A DNA stretch of 64,000 nt from Cavia porcellus (GCF_034190915.1 NW_026947499.1:3223950-3287949), one strand, 5' to 3'; counted from the first letter of the stretch, positions 39,780 to 49,463 are shown. The notes: generated by a model not told the origin, from the letters alone. A program made the numbers and translations.

Positions 39780-40690
39780 TAGGTCAGACTGTAGAGATAC
39801 TAAAACACTAACTTTACCCCAGTACCCTCTAGGAAGAAGGAGAATTATGCTTCTGGGCATCTGTTTGCCAGACTGGGCCTAGGAAGCCATCACAGCCAAG
39901 GGATTTTGAGGTGACTTTCAGGTGGCACCAATTTCCACTTTTTAAAAGTGTCACAGGGTGCAACCCTGGAGGTGCAGAGGATGAAAGGGTTACTCAGGGA
40001 CAGTGCTTGGTCTGAACACCAAGAGGCTCTACACTAGGGAGTCTCAAGGGAGAATCCTCTAACCAAGGACTCTCTCTGGCTTTTATTTAGAAGGCAAAGC
40101 AGTACCATGGAAAGGCACAAGAAAAACAGCTTGGATAAGGAACTGTTCCAGGGCTAAGCAGTTTATAGGGAAACAGGGAAGGACAATAACTGGACACAGC
40201 ATGCTTTTCCAGTGTAAATGTCTGGCTGATTTCAGTCTGTGTTGTTTTCAGCACATCACAGTCAGCGCCCATGTGCTTTGGCCCCGTTGGTCCTTCATTG
40301 CTCTCTAACCTTACATCCTAGGGCCTGTGTGACTTTGCCCAGCGGCCTCCCTCCTGACCACAGTCATCCATTCCTCCAGCCCAGGGTCCCATCATGTCAG
40401 GGCTGCTTTTTCAGCATCTTGACCGACTCTAACTCCCCAGGAAAATACAACCTTCACGGGTGTCAGTGTTTCCACTCAGAGCCTTGGGGTTGTGTCATCC
40501 CACAGCTGGGCCTGTCCCCACCAGCAGTCAGTTTCCATCCCACTCAGCTCCCTCTGTGCCGCTGCAGACAGCCACAAATTCACCTTTTGTCTCTGCAGAC
40601 TTTCCCTGTGGAAATTCATAGATGGGATAATTCAGGGTGCAAACTTTAGTGGGGAACTTCTTTCATTTAGCATTTTAGCAGTTCGGGGCA
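39780..40690. other. unassigned non-coding DNA
   Basis: No gene or named repeat recognised. The 136-codon open frame at 40239-40649 shows no family resemblance. Confidence 0.4.
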
Positions 40691-40694
40691 CTGT

Positions 40695-41070
40695 GTGTCT
40701 TTAATAGGGTTCTATCATTTTGTTTATTCAGTAATCTGCTATTGTACAGTTTGGTTTGTTCTCACTTTTCAGCTAGTATAAGTAATAACACTAGTTACAA
40801 TGATATACTAGATTTTATGTGGGCATTGATTTTCACTTATGTAGATGCTTAGAATTATTGAGCACCATAATAATTCTATTTTTAATATTTTTTGAAAATT
40901 TCAATAACTTTTCCAAAATTGTGGAACTAGCTCACATCCTCAACATGAGTCAGTGAGGGCTACAGGCTGTCCACATCCTCAGAAGCACTTCTCTGTCTTT
41001 TTAATAAGGCCATTCTGCAGGTGCCAAGGGCATCCCTATGTGTTAGATAGAGAGATAGAGATAGAGATAG

Positions 41071-41114
<44 letters not shown>

Positions 41115-41370
41115 GATAGTAGACAGATGTAGATACAGAGGTAGATAGATGTAGATACTGAGACAGACAGATAGATAGATAGAGATACAAAGACAGACAA
41201 GTAGATAGATAGATAGATAGATAGATGTAGATACAGATATAAATAGATAGATAGATGTAGATACTGAGACAGATAGATATATAGATAGATATAGATACAG
41301 AAACAGATAGATAGATAGATGTAGATACAGAGTCAGATAGATGTAGATACATAGATGTAGATACCGAGAC

Positions 41371-41407
<37 letters not shown>

Positions 41408-41870
41408 TACAGAGACAGAAGATAGATGTTTTTTCATGATGAATTCATTGCAAAATATCTCTCCATGTGCTTATTTAGCATTTACAAAACCTGACATGCA
41501 TTTTTTAAAAAGCTGGATTACCGATATTTTATTACTGAGCTGTGAGAGTTCTTTCCTTATACACTCTTGAAATGTGTCTTTCCAGATAATGATTTGCAAG
41601 CATTATCTCCTAAATTGTCAGTTGTTTCTTCCTTTTCTTAGACTGTGCTTTGTAACCAAAATGTTCTTAATTTTAATGAAATTCAACTTATCTACTTTAA
41701 AAAATCATTAATGGACCATGTTCTTAGCATGCTGCCTAAGAAATTTTTGCCTAATGAAAGAAAATTTCAATTTTCTAGCTTCTTAGTAGAGTAGTACAGA
41801 TTCATCTCTTTAATTTAGGTCTATGATCTCGTTATAGTTAATTTTTGTGTGGTGTAAGGAGGGGCTTATG
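40695..41870 (-). repeat. old L1 3' region, minus strand, split by GATA microsatellite
   Basis: The left piece (40695-41040) carries antisense L1 words such as 'gtgggcattgattttcact' and 'agctcacatcctcaacatg'. The right piece (41430-41870) carries 'tgagagttctttccttatac', 'aatgatttgcaagcattatc' and 'tctactttaaaaaatcatt', which belong to the next part of the same L1. The pieces are in consistent order, so the microsatellite arose or expanded inside one L1. No coding potential remains. Confidence 0.7.
41045..41430 (+). repeat. (GATA)n compound microsatellite
   Basis: About 385 bp of GATA/GACA units. Pure (GATA) blocks at 41073-41115 and 41369-41404 flank an irregular middle with a recurrent 'agatgtagatac' word every 30-60 bp, which suggests a higher-order repeat. 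Open frames on the minus strand come only from the repeat. Confidence 0.97.
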
Positions 41871-42320
41871 GTTAGATATAATATGTCCCCCACGAGGCTC
41901 ATCTGCTCTGCAGCTCTAGCGTTTGGGAAAGTATTGTATCCTAAGGGCTCTGGATTCATCTGTGTAGTAGTCCACCAATAGATTCAGAATTTGATGGCAG
42001 TAAACAATTCTGAAAAGGATCAGATGCAAGGCAGTGGCTCATGGGCCATGGCCTTGGACACCATGTCTTGTCCTTTGCTCTCTATTTCTGGTTGAGTCTC
42101 AGATTCCTGGTCACCAGAGGCAAGGAAGGAGCTTTCCTCTGCCAAGCTTTGCCTTTCTACCATCAAGCTCCTACATCACCACACGTTGAAAGCAACAGAG
42201 GCCGCTGACTATGGAATGAAGCCTCTGAGCTTCTGAACCGAAACATACGTTCCCTGCTCTGAGCTGTTTTTCTCTGGTATTTCACCACAGTACTGAAAGT
42301 GACCAACACAGAAGGACTCC
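41870..42320 (+). repeat. MaLR-type solo LTR, plus strand
   Basis: 'taatatgtcccccacgaggc', 'atgcaaggcagtggctcatg', 'gaaagcaacagaggccgctg', 'gaatgaagcctctgagcttc' and 'ggtatttcaccacagtactg' follow a MaLR LTR. It sits exactly between the two minus-strand L1 blocks, so it marks an insertion or boundary there. Confidence 0.65.
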
Positions 42321-42599
42321 ATTTTCATCAGTTTGCACGGGGATATGTGATTGTCACACAGCTCTTTGTTGAAAAGATTACTTTCCTTCATCAATCCGTC
42401 TGACTCCCTCGTTGGATATCAGATGAATGAAAATTTAACAGTGTGCTTTGAGATGCTCAATTCTATTGCATGGATCTTTCTGACCTAGGCCAACATCACA
42501 CTGTCTTATTACAGATGTGCAACACAATCTCCATTGAAAAGTAGAGGTTCTCCAGAGGATGAATTGCTATGTTTCAAGTTTTTTGGAAATTCTGAGTTA

Positions 42600-44143
42600 C
42601 TTGTGTTATTATATGAATTTTATTGTAAGCTTATGACTGTAAAAAATCACACTGACTCCTAAGGATTTCAGGTTTTTTGGCATGCTACTGTAAAGGGGGT
42701 GGTTTCCCTAATTTCTCTCTTTGTGAAAATTTGTTTCTTGTATATAGAAATGATATCAATTTTTGAGTGTTGACTTTGTATCCATCTATGTTGCTGAATG
42801 TACTTCTTTACGCTAGTACTCTTCAGTGAAATTTTTGGGGTTTTCTAATGTAGAGTGTCATGCCATTTGCAAATAATGATAATTAAACTTTTTCCTTTCT
42901 TATCCATATTCCTTTTATTTCTCTGACTTCTCTAATTGCTCTTGCTAAAATTCCAGAACTATATTGAATAGGAATGCTGATAGTCGATATCTTGTTTTTT
43001 CCTGATTTTAGAGTGAAAGCTTTTAGTTTTGTCCAGTTAGTATGATGTTGGCTGTTAGTTTGTCATAGATGGCTTTTATCAGATTGAGGTACAGAGCATC
43101 TTCTCTGATTTTCTCCAGGGTTTTTATCATGAATGAATGTTGGACTTTATCAAGGCTTTTGCTGTGTGTATTGAGATAATCATGTGATCTTTGTCTTTAG
43201 TCTTGTTGATATGTTATATTCTGTTTATTGATTTGCACATGTTGAACCAGTCCTGCATTCCTGGGATGAATTCCACTTGGCCATGGTACATAATCTGCTA
43301 GATGATTTGCTTCATACTTTTTGTTATCATTTTATTAAGGATTTTTGCAACTATGTTCATTAGGTAGATTGGCCTGTGCTCTCTCATTTGCTTGGGTCTT
43401 TCTCTAGCTTTGGTATCAGAGTACTACTTGTTTCCAGTGATGAGTTAGGGAGAATTGCATCCCTCTCAACTTTATTACAGTTTAAAGAATATTGGCAATA
43501 AATCTTGTCTAAATTTCTTGTAGAATTCAGCAGTGAATCCAGAAGGACCTAGGCTGATATTTTTTGGAGAGTTTTTAATTATGCTTTCAATTTCATTAAC
43601 TGGTATTAGGTTATTTAAAATTTTTATCTTCTCAGTCCAATTTGATAATTCATACATTTATAGAAATCTATTTCTTCTATGTTTTTAAGACTATGCAAGT
43701 AAAAAGTTTTGAAACAGGTATTGATAATATTCTGAATTGCCATAGGATCTGCAGTGATTTCACACTTTTTATTCCTCACTGTATAAATTTGAGCTTTTCT
43801 TTCCTTTTCTTGCTCAGGTTGACTAAGTGTTTATCAAGTTTGTTTATTCTTTCCAAGAACCAACTCTTTTATTCACAAATTATTTGTACTGCTTTCTTCA
43901 TCTCAATTACCATAATTTCTGCTCTGATCTTTATAATTTTCTCCTTTCTATGAGCTTCAGATTCTTCTTTTTCTAGAAGTTTGAGGTACATCATTAGGTT
44001 ATTTGTGCTCATTCTGTTTTCCTGCTGTGAGAGTTCACTGTTATATATTTCCCTCCTAAGACCACTTTTATTGTGCTCCATAATTTCCAGTATGTTGTAT
44101 GTGCATTTTCATTTGTTTGTAAATATTGTTTAATTTATACTTT
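42600..44143 (-). pseudogene. L1 ORF2 fragment, reverse transcriptase part, minus strand
   Basis: Read antisense, this is L1 ORF2. A translatable stretch at 43475-43657 contains G-P-S-G-F-T-A-E-F-Y-K-K-F, the entry to the reverse-transcriptase domain, preceded by N-E-I-E-S-I-I-K-N. Further along the minus strand, at 42859-42880, the catalytic F-A-D-D box reads F-A-N-G, so the polymerase site is lost. Frameshifts and stops are frequent. The upstream (endonuclease) part continues at 50453 on the far side of the provirus, so this is one L1 opened by a later retroviral insertion. Confidence 0.85.
44140..44143 (+). repeat. target-site duplication, left copy
   Basis: CTTT directly precedes the TG of the 5' LTR and CTTT directly follows the CA of the 3' LTR (50453-50456). 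A 4-bp duplication is the size made by gammaretroviral integrases. A fifth matching base (A) belongs to the LTR end on the right side, so it is not counted. Confidence 0.85.
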
Positions 44144-44678
44144 TGTGAGAGTTGACCCCCCTGCTATAACCCCCTCCCCAGAGCGGGGAATGAAAGGGTT
44201 AACTCCCTAACTCCCCAGAGCGGGGAATAAAAGGGTTAACTCCCTAACTCCCCAGAGCTATCAGAGCAGAGCAGAAAGAAATGCCTAACTCCCCAGAGCT
44301 ATCAGAGCAGAGAAAAAAAAAAAGAAAAAAATGCACCTGCAAGGTCGTTCTGTCTCAACGAGATAAGTAAGACAAGTAACTGTTCTGTTCTGGGCACATA
44401 GTGACTGGGCTAGGACCCCCAGTCTCCATGGTTACTCAACCCCAAACCCCTCCAATCAATTTCTGCCAAATCCTATGCTGCTCAAAATTAACCAATGCGA
44501 TTTGCTTCTGTAAACTTGCTTGCCTCCCGCTTGTACCCTTAAAAACCCTACACAAATTCCCCTCGTGGCCCTCCGCACTTGTTTGCCTGGAGGACCCCAT
44601 GCGCATGGAAATAAACTTTTTTCCCTCACCAAGAGTTGAGTCCTTGGGGTCTCTTTCCCTGCGGCGTCGGCCCTAACA
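44144..44678 (+). repeat. 5' LTR of gammaretrovirus-like provirus
   Basis: The LTR begins TGTGAGAG and ends CTAACA and is 535 bp long. U3 holds nested direct repeats: two 37-bp units starting at 'ccccagagcggggaa', then two copies of 'ctccccagagctatcagagc' (44258 and 44290 region), a layout like retroviral enhancer repeats. A CCAAT box lies at 44492-44496, a TATA-like TTAAAAA at 44539-44545, and the polyadenylation signal AATAAA at 44610-44615. CCAAT-to-TATA spacing of about 47 bp suits ERV1 promoters. The 91-codon open frame inside it also occurs in the other LTR and is probably not a gene. By eye I found no substitution against the 3' LTR; the only difference is six fewer A in the run near 44313. 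Confidence 0.95.
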
Positions 44679-44681
44679 TCT

Positions 44682-44699
44682 TGGAGGCCCTGGCGAGAT
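44682..44699 (+). promoter_or_regulatory. primer-binding site, tRNA-Thr type
   Basis: Three bases after the LTR end is TGGAGGCCCTGGCGAGAT. This is complementary to the 3' end of mammalian tRNA-Thr(UGU) at 16 of 18 positions, the two mismatches being adjacent in the middle (my comparison with the remembered tRNA sequence). It starts with the TGG that pairs with the tRNA CCA end. Retroviral minus-strand DNA synthesis would start here. Confidence 0.8.
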
Positions 44700-44736
44700 A
44701 GCACGTCTCACGGGAAGTGACCTCAACGGCTCTGCG

Positions 44737-44746
44737 GTGGGTGAGT
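44737..44746 (+). promoter_or_regulatory. candidate major splice donor
   Basis: The sequence 'gtgg|gtgagtac' with GT at 44741 fits the vertebrate donor consensus. It lies about 60 bp past the LTR, where retroviruses place the donor used for env mRNA. Use is inferred, not shown. Confidence 0.45.
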
Positions 44747-44924
44747 ACGACCAGTCGCTTCTTATTTTTACTCTGAGGATCAATCTACCGGTATTTTACG
44801 CCCCGAGCCAACCGGGCAATTTTTGTTACCTGTTTTTGTTATCTGTTCTCTGTTCTCTGGTGACCGGGGGACGCCCCACACGGTTTTCCGTGACTCACCG
44901 TCTGCGATAGGATTTTCCTATCGG

Positions 44925-45092
44925 TCTGGGGAATTTCATTCCCAATCTGTGGTCCTTCTGGGCCAATCTGGGGAATTTCATTCCCAATCTGTGGTCCTTC
45001 TGGGCCAATCTGGGGAATTTCATTCCCAATCTGTGGTCCTTCTGGGCCAATCTGGGGAATTTCATTCCCAATCTGTGGTCCATCCGGGCCAA
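44925..45092 (+). repeat. four 42-bp tandem repeats in the proviral leader
   Basis: Four units start at 44925, 44967, 45009 and 45051, each beginning TCTGGGGAATTTCATTCCC. Units 1 to 3 are identical by eye and unit 4 differs in the last third (CCATCCGGG for CCTTCTGGG). Each unit contains a perfect inverted repeat GGGAAT-TTC-ATTCCC (first at 44929-44943), so the RNA could form four equal hairpins with three-base loops. The position between primer site and gag start is where packaging and dimer-linkage signals lie in this virus group. The repeat is a multiple of three, so an open frame crosses it on both strands, probably incidentally. Confidence 0.9.
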
Positions 45093-45243
45093 TCTGGAGG
45101 CACCCCCTAAGGTGACTCGTTTGATGTGAAACTAATGCGTGAGAGTGAGGTGGCCAGCCTGTTTGTCCTGTGTGTTGTGACTGTTGTGAACGGTTATTTG
45201 TTGTGTCGCGTGTACGCTAACCACTCTTTGTCTTCAGAACATC

Positions 45244-45530
45244 ATGGGCCAGATGACATCGTCCCCATTGTCCCTCAGCCTCGACCATTGGTCGGAGGTT
45301 CGAGAGAGGGCTCACAATCTCTCCTTACAGGTTAAAAAAAGTAAATGACAGACTTTCTGCTCGTCTGAGTGGCCCAATTCTCCGTGGGTTGGCCACCGGA
45401 GGGGACTTTCCACCTTCCCCTCATCTTAGCAGTTAAGAACATCATCTTCCGCCCCGGACGAAGAGGGCCACCCCGACCAACATGCCTACATCTTGGTATG
45501 ACAGGACCTCAGGAAAAAGCCCCCACCGTG
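45244..45530 (+). pseudogene. gag: Gag matrix remnant
   Basis: The ATG at 45244 starts [16 protein letters not shown]. The glycine at position 2 is the N-myristoylation signal of gammaretroviral Gag, and the P-L-S-L-x-L-D-H-W pattern is typical of matrix. The frame stays in register for about 86 codons but is stopped at TGA 45346, TAG 45427 and TGA 45499. The first and third stops fall where matrix proteins carry tryptophan, so TGG-to-TGA (G to A) explains them. H-P-D-Q-x-x-Y-I just before the third stop is a further matrix landmark. Downstream p12 and capsid N-terminal parts are not recognisable. Matrix normally binds the inner membrane during budding; this copy could yield only a 34-residue peptide. 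Confidence 0.85.
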
Positions 45531-45599
45531 GGTAAAACCCTTCCTTCCTCCGCCCTCTCCTTGGTTGCCCATTTAAACTTGTTACTAACTTAGGGGCTT

Positions 45600-46620
45600 G
45601 TTGCCCATTTCTGTTGCAGGATCCATATGGCTTATTAGATTCAAGGTTCATGATAAGAAAAATTATTTCCTTTAGCTGACCAAACTGTACAAGAAGCTCC
45701 CTTTGTTTGTGTCTTTAATGTTGTGGCGCCTTGTTTAATATGTAAGACTTCAATTGATTGCTTGCAACCTCAACATACCTTTTAAAAGGAGTATTTTTTC
45801 TCTCTGGTAAAAATATAAACATGTGCACATATATATGTGTATCTATGGTTGTTAAGAGTCATGTCAACTTTGCCAAGTAAAAACCAGGCGGTACTATATT
45901 TGAGCCAGTTAAAAGGTTACAATTTTGTTTTTAAAATACAGCATTTTTATGTGGTAAAAAGACATAAAATAAGTATGTTTTGGACTACTAAAAGGTAACT
46001 TCAAGGGTTTTGTTGAGAGTTTTGATGTTGTCTGAGAAGTAAAAAAAAAGGTAATTGACTGATAATAATAAAAAGAGGGACAAAGAGAGTGGTCTTCAAG
46101 TAAAGGTGTCTGGCTATGCCAGAATGTGGAAAAAGATCAAAGCTTAGTTTGAGAGGTATTATTGTAAGTTGTAAAAGGCTCAAGAGGATGTAAATTTTAT
46201 TTGTCTTGGTCTATAGTACTACAAATAACAGGTTTGACAAAAAGTAAATATGTTCAAAATTTAACAGTATTAGATCAGTTTTGATAAAAATATACATAAG
46301 ATTGTACTTTGCTGCAAAATGTTTCCATTAAAATGAGATTATAGGTGATACTAAAAATAAGATACAAATTCTTACATGTGCTGTAAACATCTGGGAGATT
46401 ATGCAGCACAATTTTGTTACCTGTAAAAAAGCCCTTTTTGTTAAAAATATAATTTTAATAAAATGATGGCCTGTCACGTGACACCCTTGGACAAAAAACA
46501 GTGTGCCATCCAGATGAAGCCGGCTCTCTGATCTGGAATGCCAAAACCATGTTCTCCTTTTGTGCCACTCTGACTGAACATCCAGAGGTAAGAAGGTTTC
46601 CCAATATTGCCAGTTGTTCT
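45600..46620 (+). other. unassigned AT-rich proviral interior
   Basis: In an intact gammaretrovirus this place would hold p12 and most of capsid. Here I find no capsid landmark, no sustained frame and an AT-rich composition with many 'taaaaa' words. It may be capsid sequence degraded beyond recognition by editing, or non-coding sequence picked up by recombination. I cannot decide. Confidence 0.5.
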
Positions 46621-46627
46621 CTTTGTA

Positions 46628-46774
46628 ACTCAGTCGGCCCCACATGTTAGACAAAAATTACAAAGGTTTGAGAGGTTTAAAAAAATGCCCCTCAGCCAGT
46701 TAATAGAGATAGCACAAAAAGGTCTTTGAAAACTAAAAATTTACAAAAAGATAGCCAAGATGTTAAAATTGCTC

Positions 46775-46776
<2 letters not shown>
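46628..46776 (+). pseudogene. gag: Gag capsid C-terminal remnant
   Basis: Translation from 46628 gives T-Q-S-A-P-H-V-R-Q-K-L-Q-R-F-E-R-F-K-K-M, then P-L-S-Q-L-I-E-I-A-Q-K. The S-A-P-x-V-R-x-K-L-Q pattern and the following L-I-E-I-A-Q helix mark the end of gammaretroviral capsid. A TGA follows soon after, then a lysine-rich stretch where the family has a charged helix rich in glutamate and arginine, again fitting G-to-A change. It ends in the long A run at 46777. Nucleocapsid zinc-knuckle cysteines are not seen. Confidence 0.8.

Positions 46777-46808
<32 letters not shown>
46777..46808 (+). repeat. poly-A run inside the provirus
   Basis: About 31 A. It sits where nucleocapsid, protease and most of reverse transcriptase should be, between a capsid end and an RT connection segment, so it marks a large deletion junction. 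Confidence 0.95.
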
Positions 46809-46810
<2 letters not shown>

Positions 46811-46831
46811 TTTAAAAACCAGACGAGAGTT

Positions 46832-47345
46832 TCTGGGGACAATTGGGTACTGTAGACTAAATTTTACTGGAAAGCTTGCCTCTATATGACTCCCATAAGG
46901 GAGAAACCCAAAATTCGCTGAACTGGACTAATAAATGTAAACAGGCCTTCCAACAGCTCAAGCGGGCCTTGACAGAGGCCCCAGCCCTGGGACTCCCTGA
47001 CGTTACAAAGCCTTTCATCTTATTCATAGATAAACTCAGGGACATTGCCAAAGGAGTCCTAACTCAGGACATTGGCCCTTAAAAGAGGCCTATAGCCTAC
47101 CTCTCCAAAAGACTTAATCCAGTAACAGGAGTATGGCCCCCTGCCTTAAAATACTAGCTACTGTGACAATGTTACTTAAAAAAGCGAAGAAACACGCTTT
47201 GGGCAAATGATTTCTGTGGTAACCTCTCACAGTTTAGAGACTCTTATCAAAACCCCTCCTAAAAAAAAAAAAAAAAGGCTCTCCAATGCCAGAATTCTAC
47301 TGTCAAGCCCTGCTTCTAGACCCAGAGTCAATGATATTCAAGACT
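46832..47345 (+). pseudogene. pol: Pol remnant A: RT thumb/connection segment
   Basis: It enters with F-L-G-T-I-G-Y-C-R-L at 46832. From 46876 a frame carries P-L-Y, W-T-N-K-C-K-Q-A-F-Q-Q-L-K, then P-A-L-G-L-P-D-V-T-K-P-F and A-K-G-V-L-T-Q, all landmarks of the gammaretroviral RT connection. The frame stops at a TAA (47080) in 'cccttaaaagaggcctatag'. The unedited counterpart at 48079 reads 'ccctggcagaggcctgttg', so TGG has become TAA here. The polymerase palm with its catalytic aspartates is absent. A second A-rich run occurs at 47262-47277. Confidence 0.88.
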
Positions 47346-47890
47346 TCTTCAGCTTTAAACCCAGCCACCCTTATGCCTGATGATGACACGGAGGAACAAA
47401 GGACACCTCTCTCCATGAGTGCGCTGACATCCTCGAACTGCAGCAAAACCTACAGGCTGATCTTACTGAACAGCTTTTGGAAAATGCCGACAACTGTTCG
47501 ATAAAAACAGCTTCATCCAGAACGGCAGAGACAGATGAGTGGCCGGGACAACAGTTACCACCAAAAAGGAGGTACTCTGGGTTAAAGGGTTAGAGCCTGG
47601 CACCTCTGCCCAAAAGGCGGAGCTCATTGCTTTGACTGATGTACTAAAACTAGCCACGAAAAAAAAGGTAAACATCTATACTGATAGTACATATGCTTTT
47701 GCTACTATTCATATACATAGAGCCATCTATTAAGAGCGAGGTCTCTTAACCTTGGCCAGAGCTAAGATTAAAAAAAAAAAAAAAGAGGGCTCCACAAATC
47801 CTAAATTTACTGGCAGCAGTCTGGCTGTCAGCAGATTGCTGCTATTCACCTGAGGAAACAATTTGGCAGATCAGGCCGCTAAAAGAGTAA
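47346..47890 (+). pseudogene. pol: Pol remnant A: RNase H domain
   Basis: The start of the domain shows L-N-P-A-T-L-M-P (47354-47377). The first catalytic aspartate region (about 47498) reads S-D-K-N-S in one frame, where glycine normally follows the aspartate; GG-to-AA changes give the lysine. The best stretch (47539-47733) contains [12 protein letters not shown] and [12 protein letters not shown], covering the second and third catalytic acids (E and D). L-A-D-Q-A-A-K near 47868 marks the end. Stops, frameshifts and an A run at 47770-47783 rule out function. RNase H would degrade genomic RNA in the RNA-DNA hybrid. Confidence 0.88.
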
Positions 47891-48054
47891 CAATCACATC
47901 AGAGAGGCCAGCCAAAAAAAAGTAACTGCTCTGATGCGAGTCCCCCCGACCTTATCAGAACCAGTCTACACAAAAAAGACTACACTGGTTGTTGTGAGCC
48001 ATCTAACGGATTCCAGTCCCTGTGACTAAAAGACAAGTACAAAATTTCTAAGAG

Positions 48055-48400
48055 CCACAGGACTGGTCCAGAGTTTGGGACCCTGGCAGAGGCCTGTTGT
48101 CTACCTTTCCAAGAGACTTGGTTCTGTGGCAACCAGATGGCCACCCTGTCTGCGGTGATTTCTTCAATGGCCCCCTCATAAAGGAGACTTAAAAATTGAC
48201 TTTTGGACACAAACTCTTAATTGTTTCCTCCTATTCACTGGAGACTCTCATCAAGGCCCCACCAGACTGATAGATGTCTAATTCCTGAGCCATACATTAT
48301 CAGGCACTATTTCTAAAAACAACAGCTTCAAACTCGGCTACTTTGCTGCCTGAGGATGACCCCTCGTTGCCTCATTGATCACCTCACGAAACATCGACCT
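48055..48400 (+). pseudogene. pol: Pol remnant B: second, less edited RT-connection segment
   Basis: From about 48074 one frame reads [15 protein letters not shown] and then W-P-P-C-L-R, the same connection landmarks already seen near 47080-47150. Near 48320 A-T-L-L-P-E-D-D repeats the landmark at 47363. Unlike copy A this segment keeps its tryptophans and glycines over the first 70 bases. It therefore comes from a different template, brought in by recombination rather than by simple duplication of the edited copy. Confidence 0.75.
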
Positions 48401-48599
48401 TATGTAGTTGATAAGCTACTGTCTAGAGTTCCATCCTACTTCTCTGATGAAAACAGTTATGTCTCTCAAGAGCCCATTTGCACTTAAAAAGACCAACATC
48501 TGGCAGCTCAACTTCCAAGAGATTCCGGGGGCTAATATCAAGCTAGCCCAGTCTGTGAGCTTCAGATGCCCTCAGTGCCAATTGGTAAATCTAAAAGTA

Positions 48600-49110
48600 C
48601 TGCAACAAATAAAAACCACTGGTTATCGTGAGACTATGCCTAAAAACACTAAAAAATAGATTTTACAAATAAAAAGCCTAAACTTCAAAAATATAAGTGT
48701 TTTCTACTTAGTCTGAGTCAGCTCTGATAACAGTTTCTCTGATTTGGTCTCCCTTTTTATCCGTGGGGTCCAACAATGGCCTGGCTTTTATAGCCTAGTA
48801 ACTCAAATTAACCTAAGCTTTACAGATCAATTAAAAAACTCGATTGGGCTTACCAGCCTCAGAGTTCAAAAAAGGTAAAAAGATAAGTTAGATTTTAAAG
48901 ACTATAATTACTAATGGCCTTAAAAACTGGCGAAAACTGGGTGAGTCTCTTTTCCTTCTGCCCCTTTACATGTGTGATACACCCCCTATGTTGCAGATAT
49001 TTCCTCTTTTGAGGTTTTATGTGAGGTTTCTAAAAATTAGCTAATTTAACTAATCAAGATCTTATTAAGTCTCCCCCAGACTTTTCAGCTAGCTGTGACT
49101 TCCATCCACT
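48600..49110 (+). pseudogene. pol: Integrase remnants
   Basis: At 48656 the frame reads I-D-F-T-N-K-K-P-K, matching the integrase catalytic-core entry where the first catalytic aspartate lies; it is preceded by TAA where a tryptophan is usual. At 48848-48883 it reads A-Y-Q-P-Q-S-S-K-K-V-K-R then a stop, the core segment holding the catalytic glutamate; lysines stand where glycine and glutamate are normal, so the catalytic residue is lost. Near 48950 L-F-L-L-P-L-Y fits the last core helix. Only pieces remain. Confidence 0.75.
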
Positions 49111-49463
49111 GGTTACTTCGCTGCTGCCCACTGCAGCTAAAGAGCCTAGACACCTGGACAAGCGACCTCACCATAAATCTCTTGAGAGCGACCTCACCGT
49201 AAATCTCTTAAGCCACAATAGATTGTCAAAATAGCTAAAAGCCTGCCTAAATTCAACGTTCCCAATGCAGACAAGTCCCAACTTCAAAAGACCGTCAGCC
49301 TACAAATAAGTAAACTGTCATTTCTTCCAAGGACACTTTAAAGCTTAAGATTGTCTAATATAACTGATAATTTTGTGTTCTCCTCCTTTATAGAGACCCC
49401 AAGGAGGCCTCTGTCTGACTTAAAAATTGTTACTTATATGATAAAACAGAGTAAATTTAAATG

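Noticed and set aside
40960..41352. 130-codon minus-strand open frame
   Set aside because: It is translated GATA/GACA repeat.
44401..44676. 91-codon open frame found twice (also at 50175-50450)
   Set aside because: It is LTR sequence, repeated only because the LTRs are duplicates. An LTR-encoded protein is possible in some retroviruses but nothing supports it here.
44823..45110. 95-codon frame with repeated 14-residue units; also considered as a CRISPR-like array
   Set aside because: The repeats are directly adjacent 42-bp tandem units without spacers, in a retroviral leader of a mammalian genome. The frame follows from the unit length being a multiple of three.
47100..47990. functional RNase H or accessory protein from the provirus
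   Set aside because: Stops, frameshifts and altered catalytic-site surroundings exclude a working enzyme.
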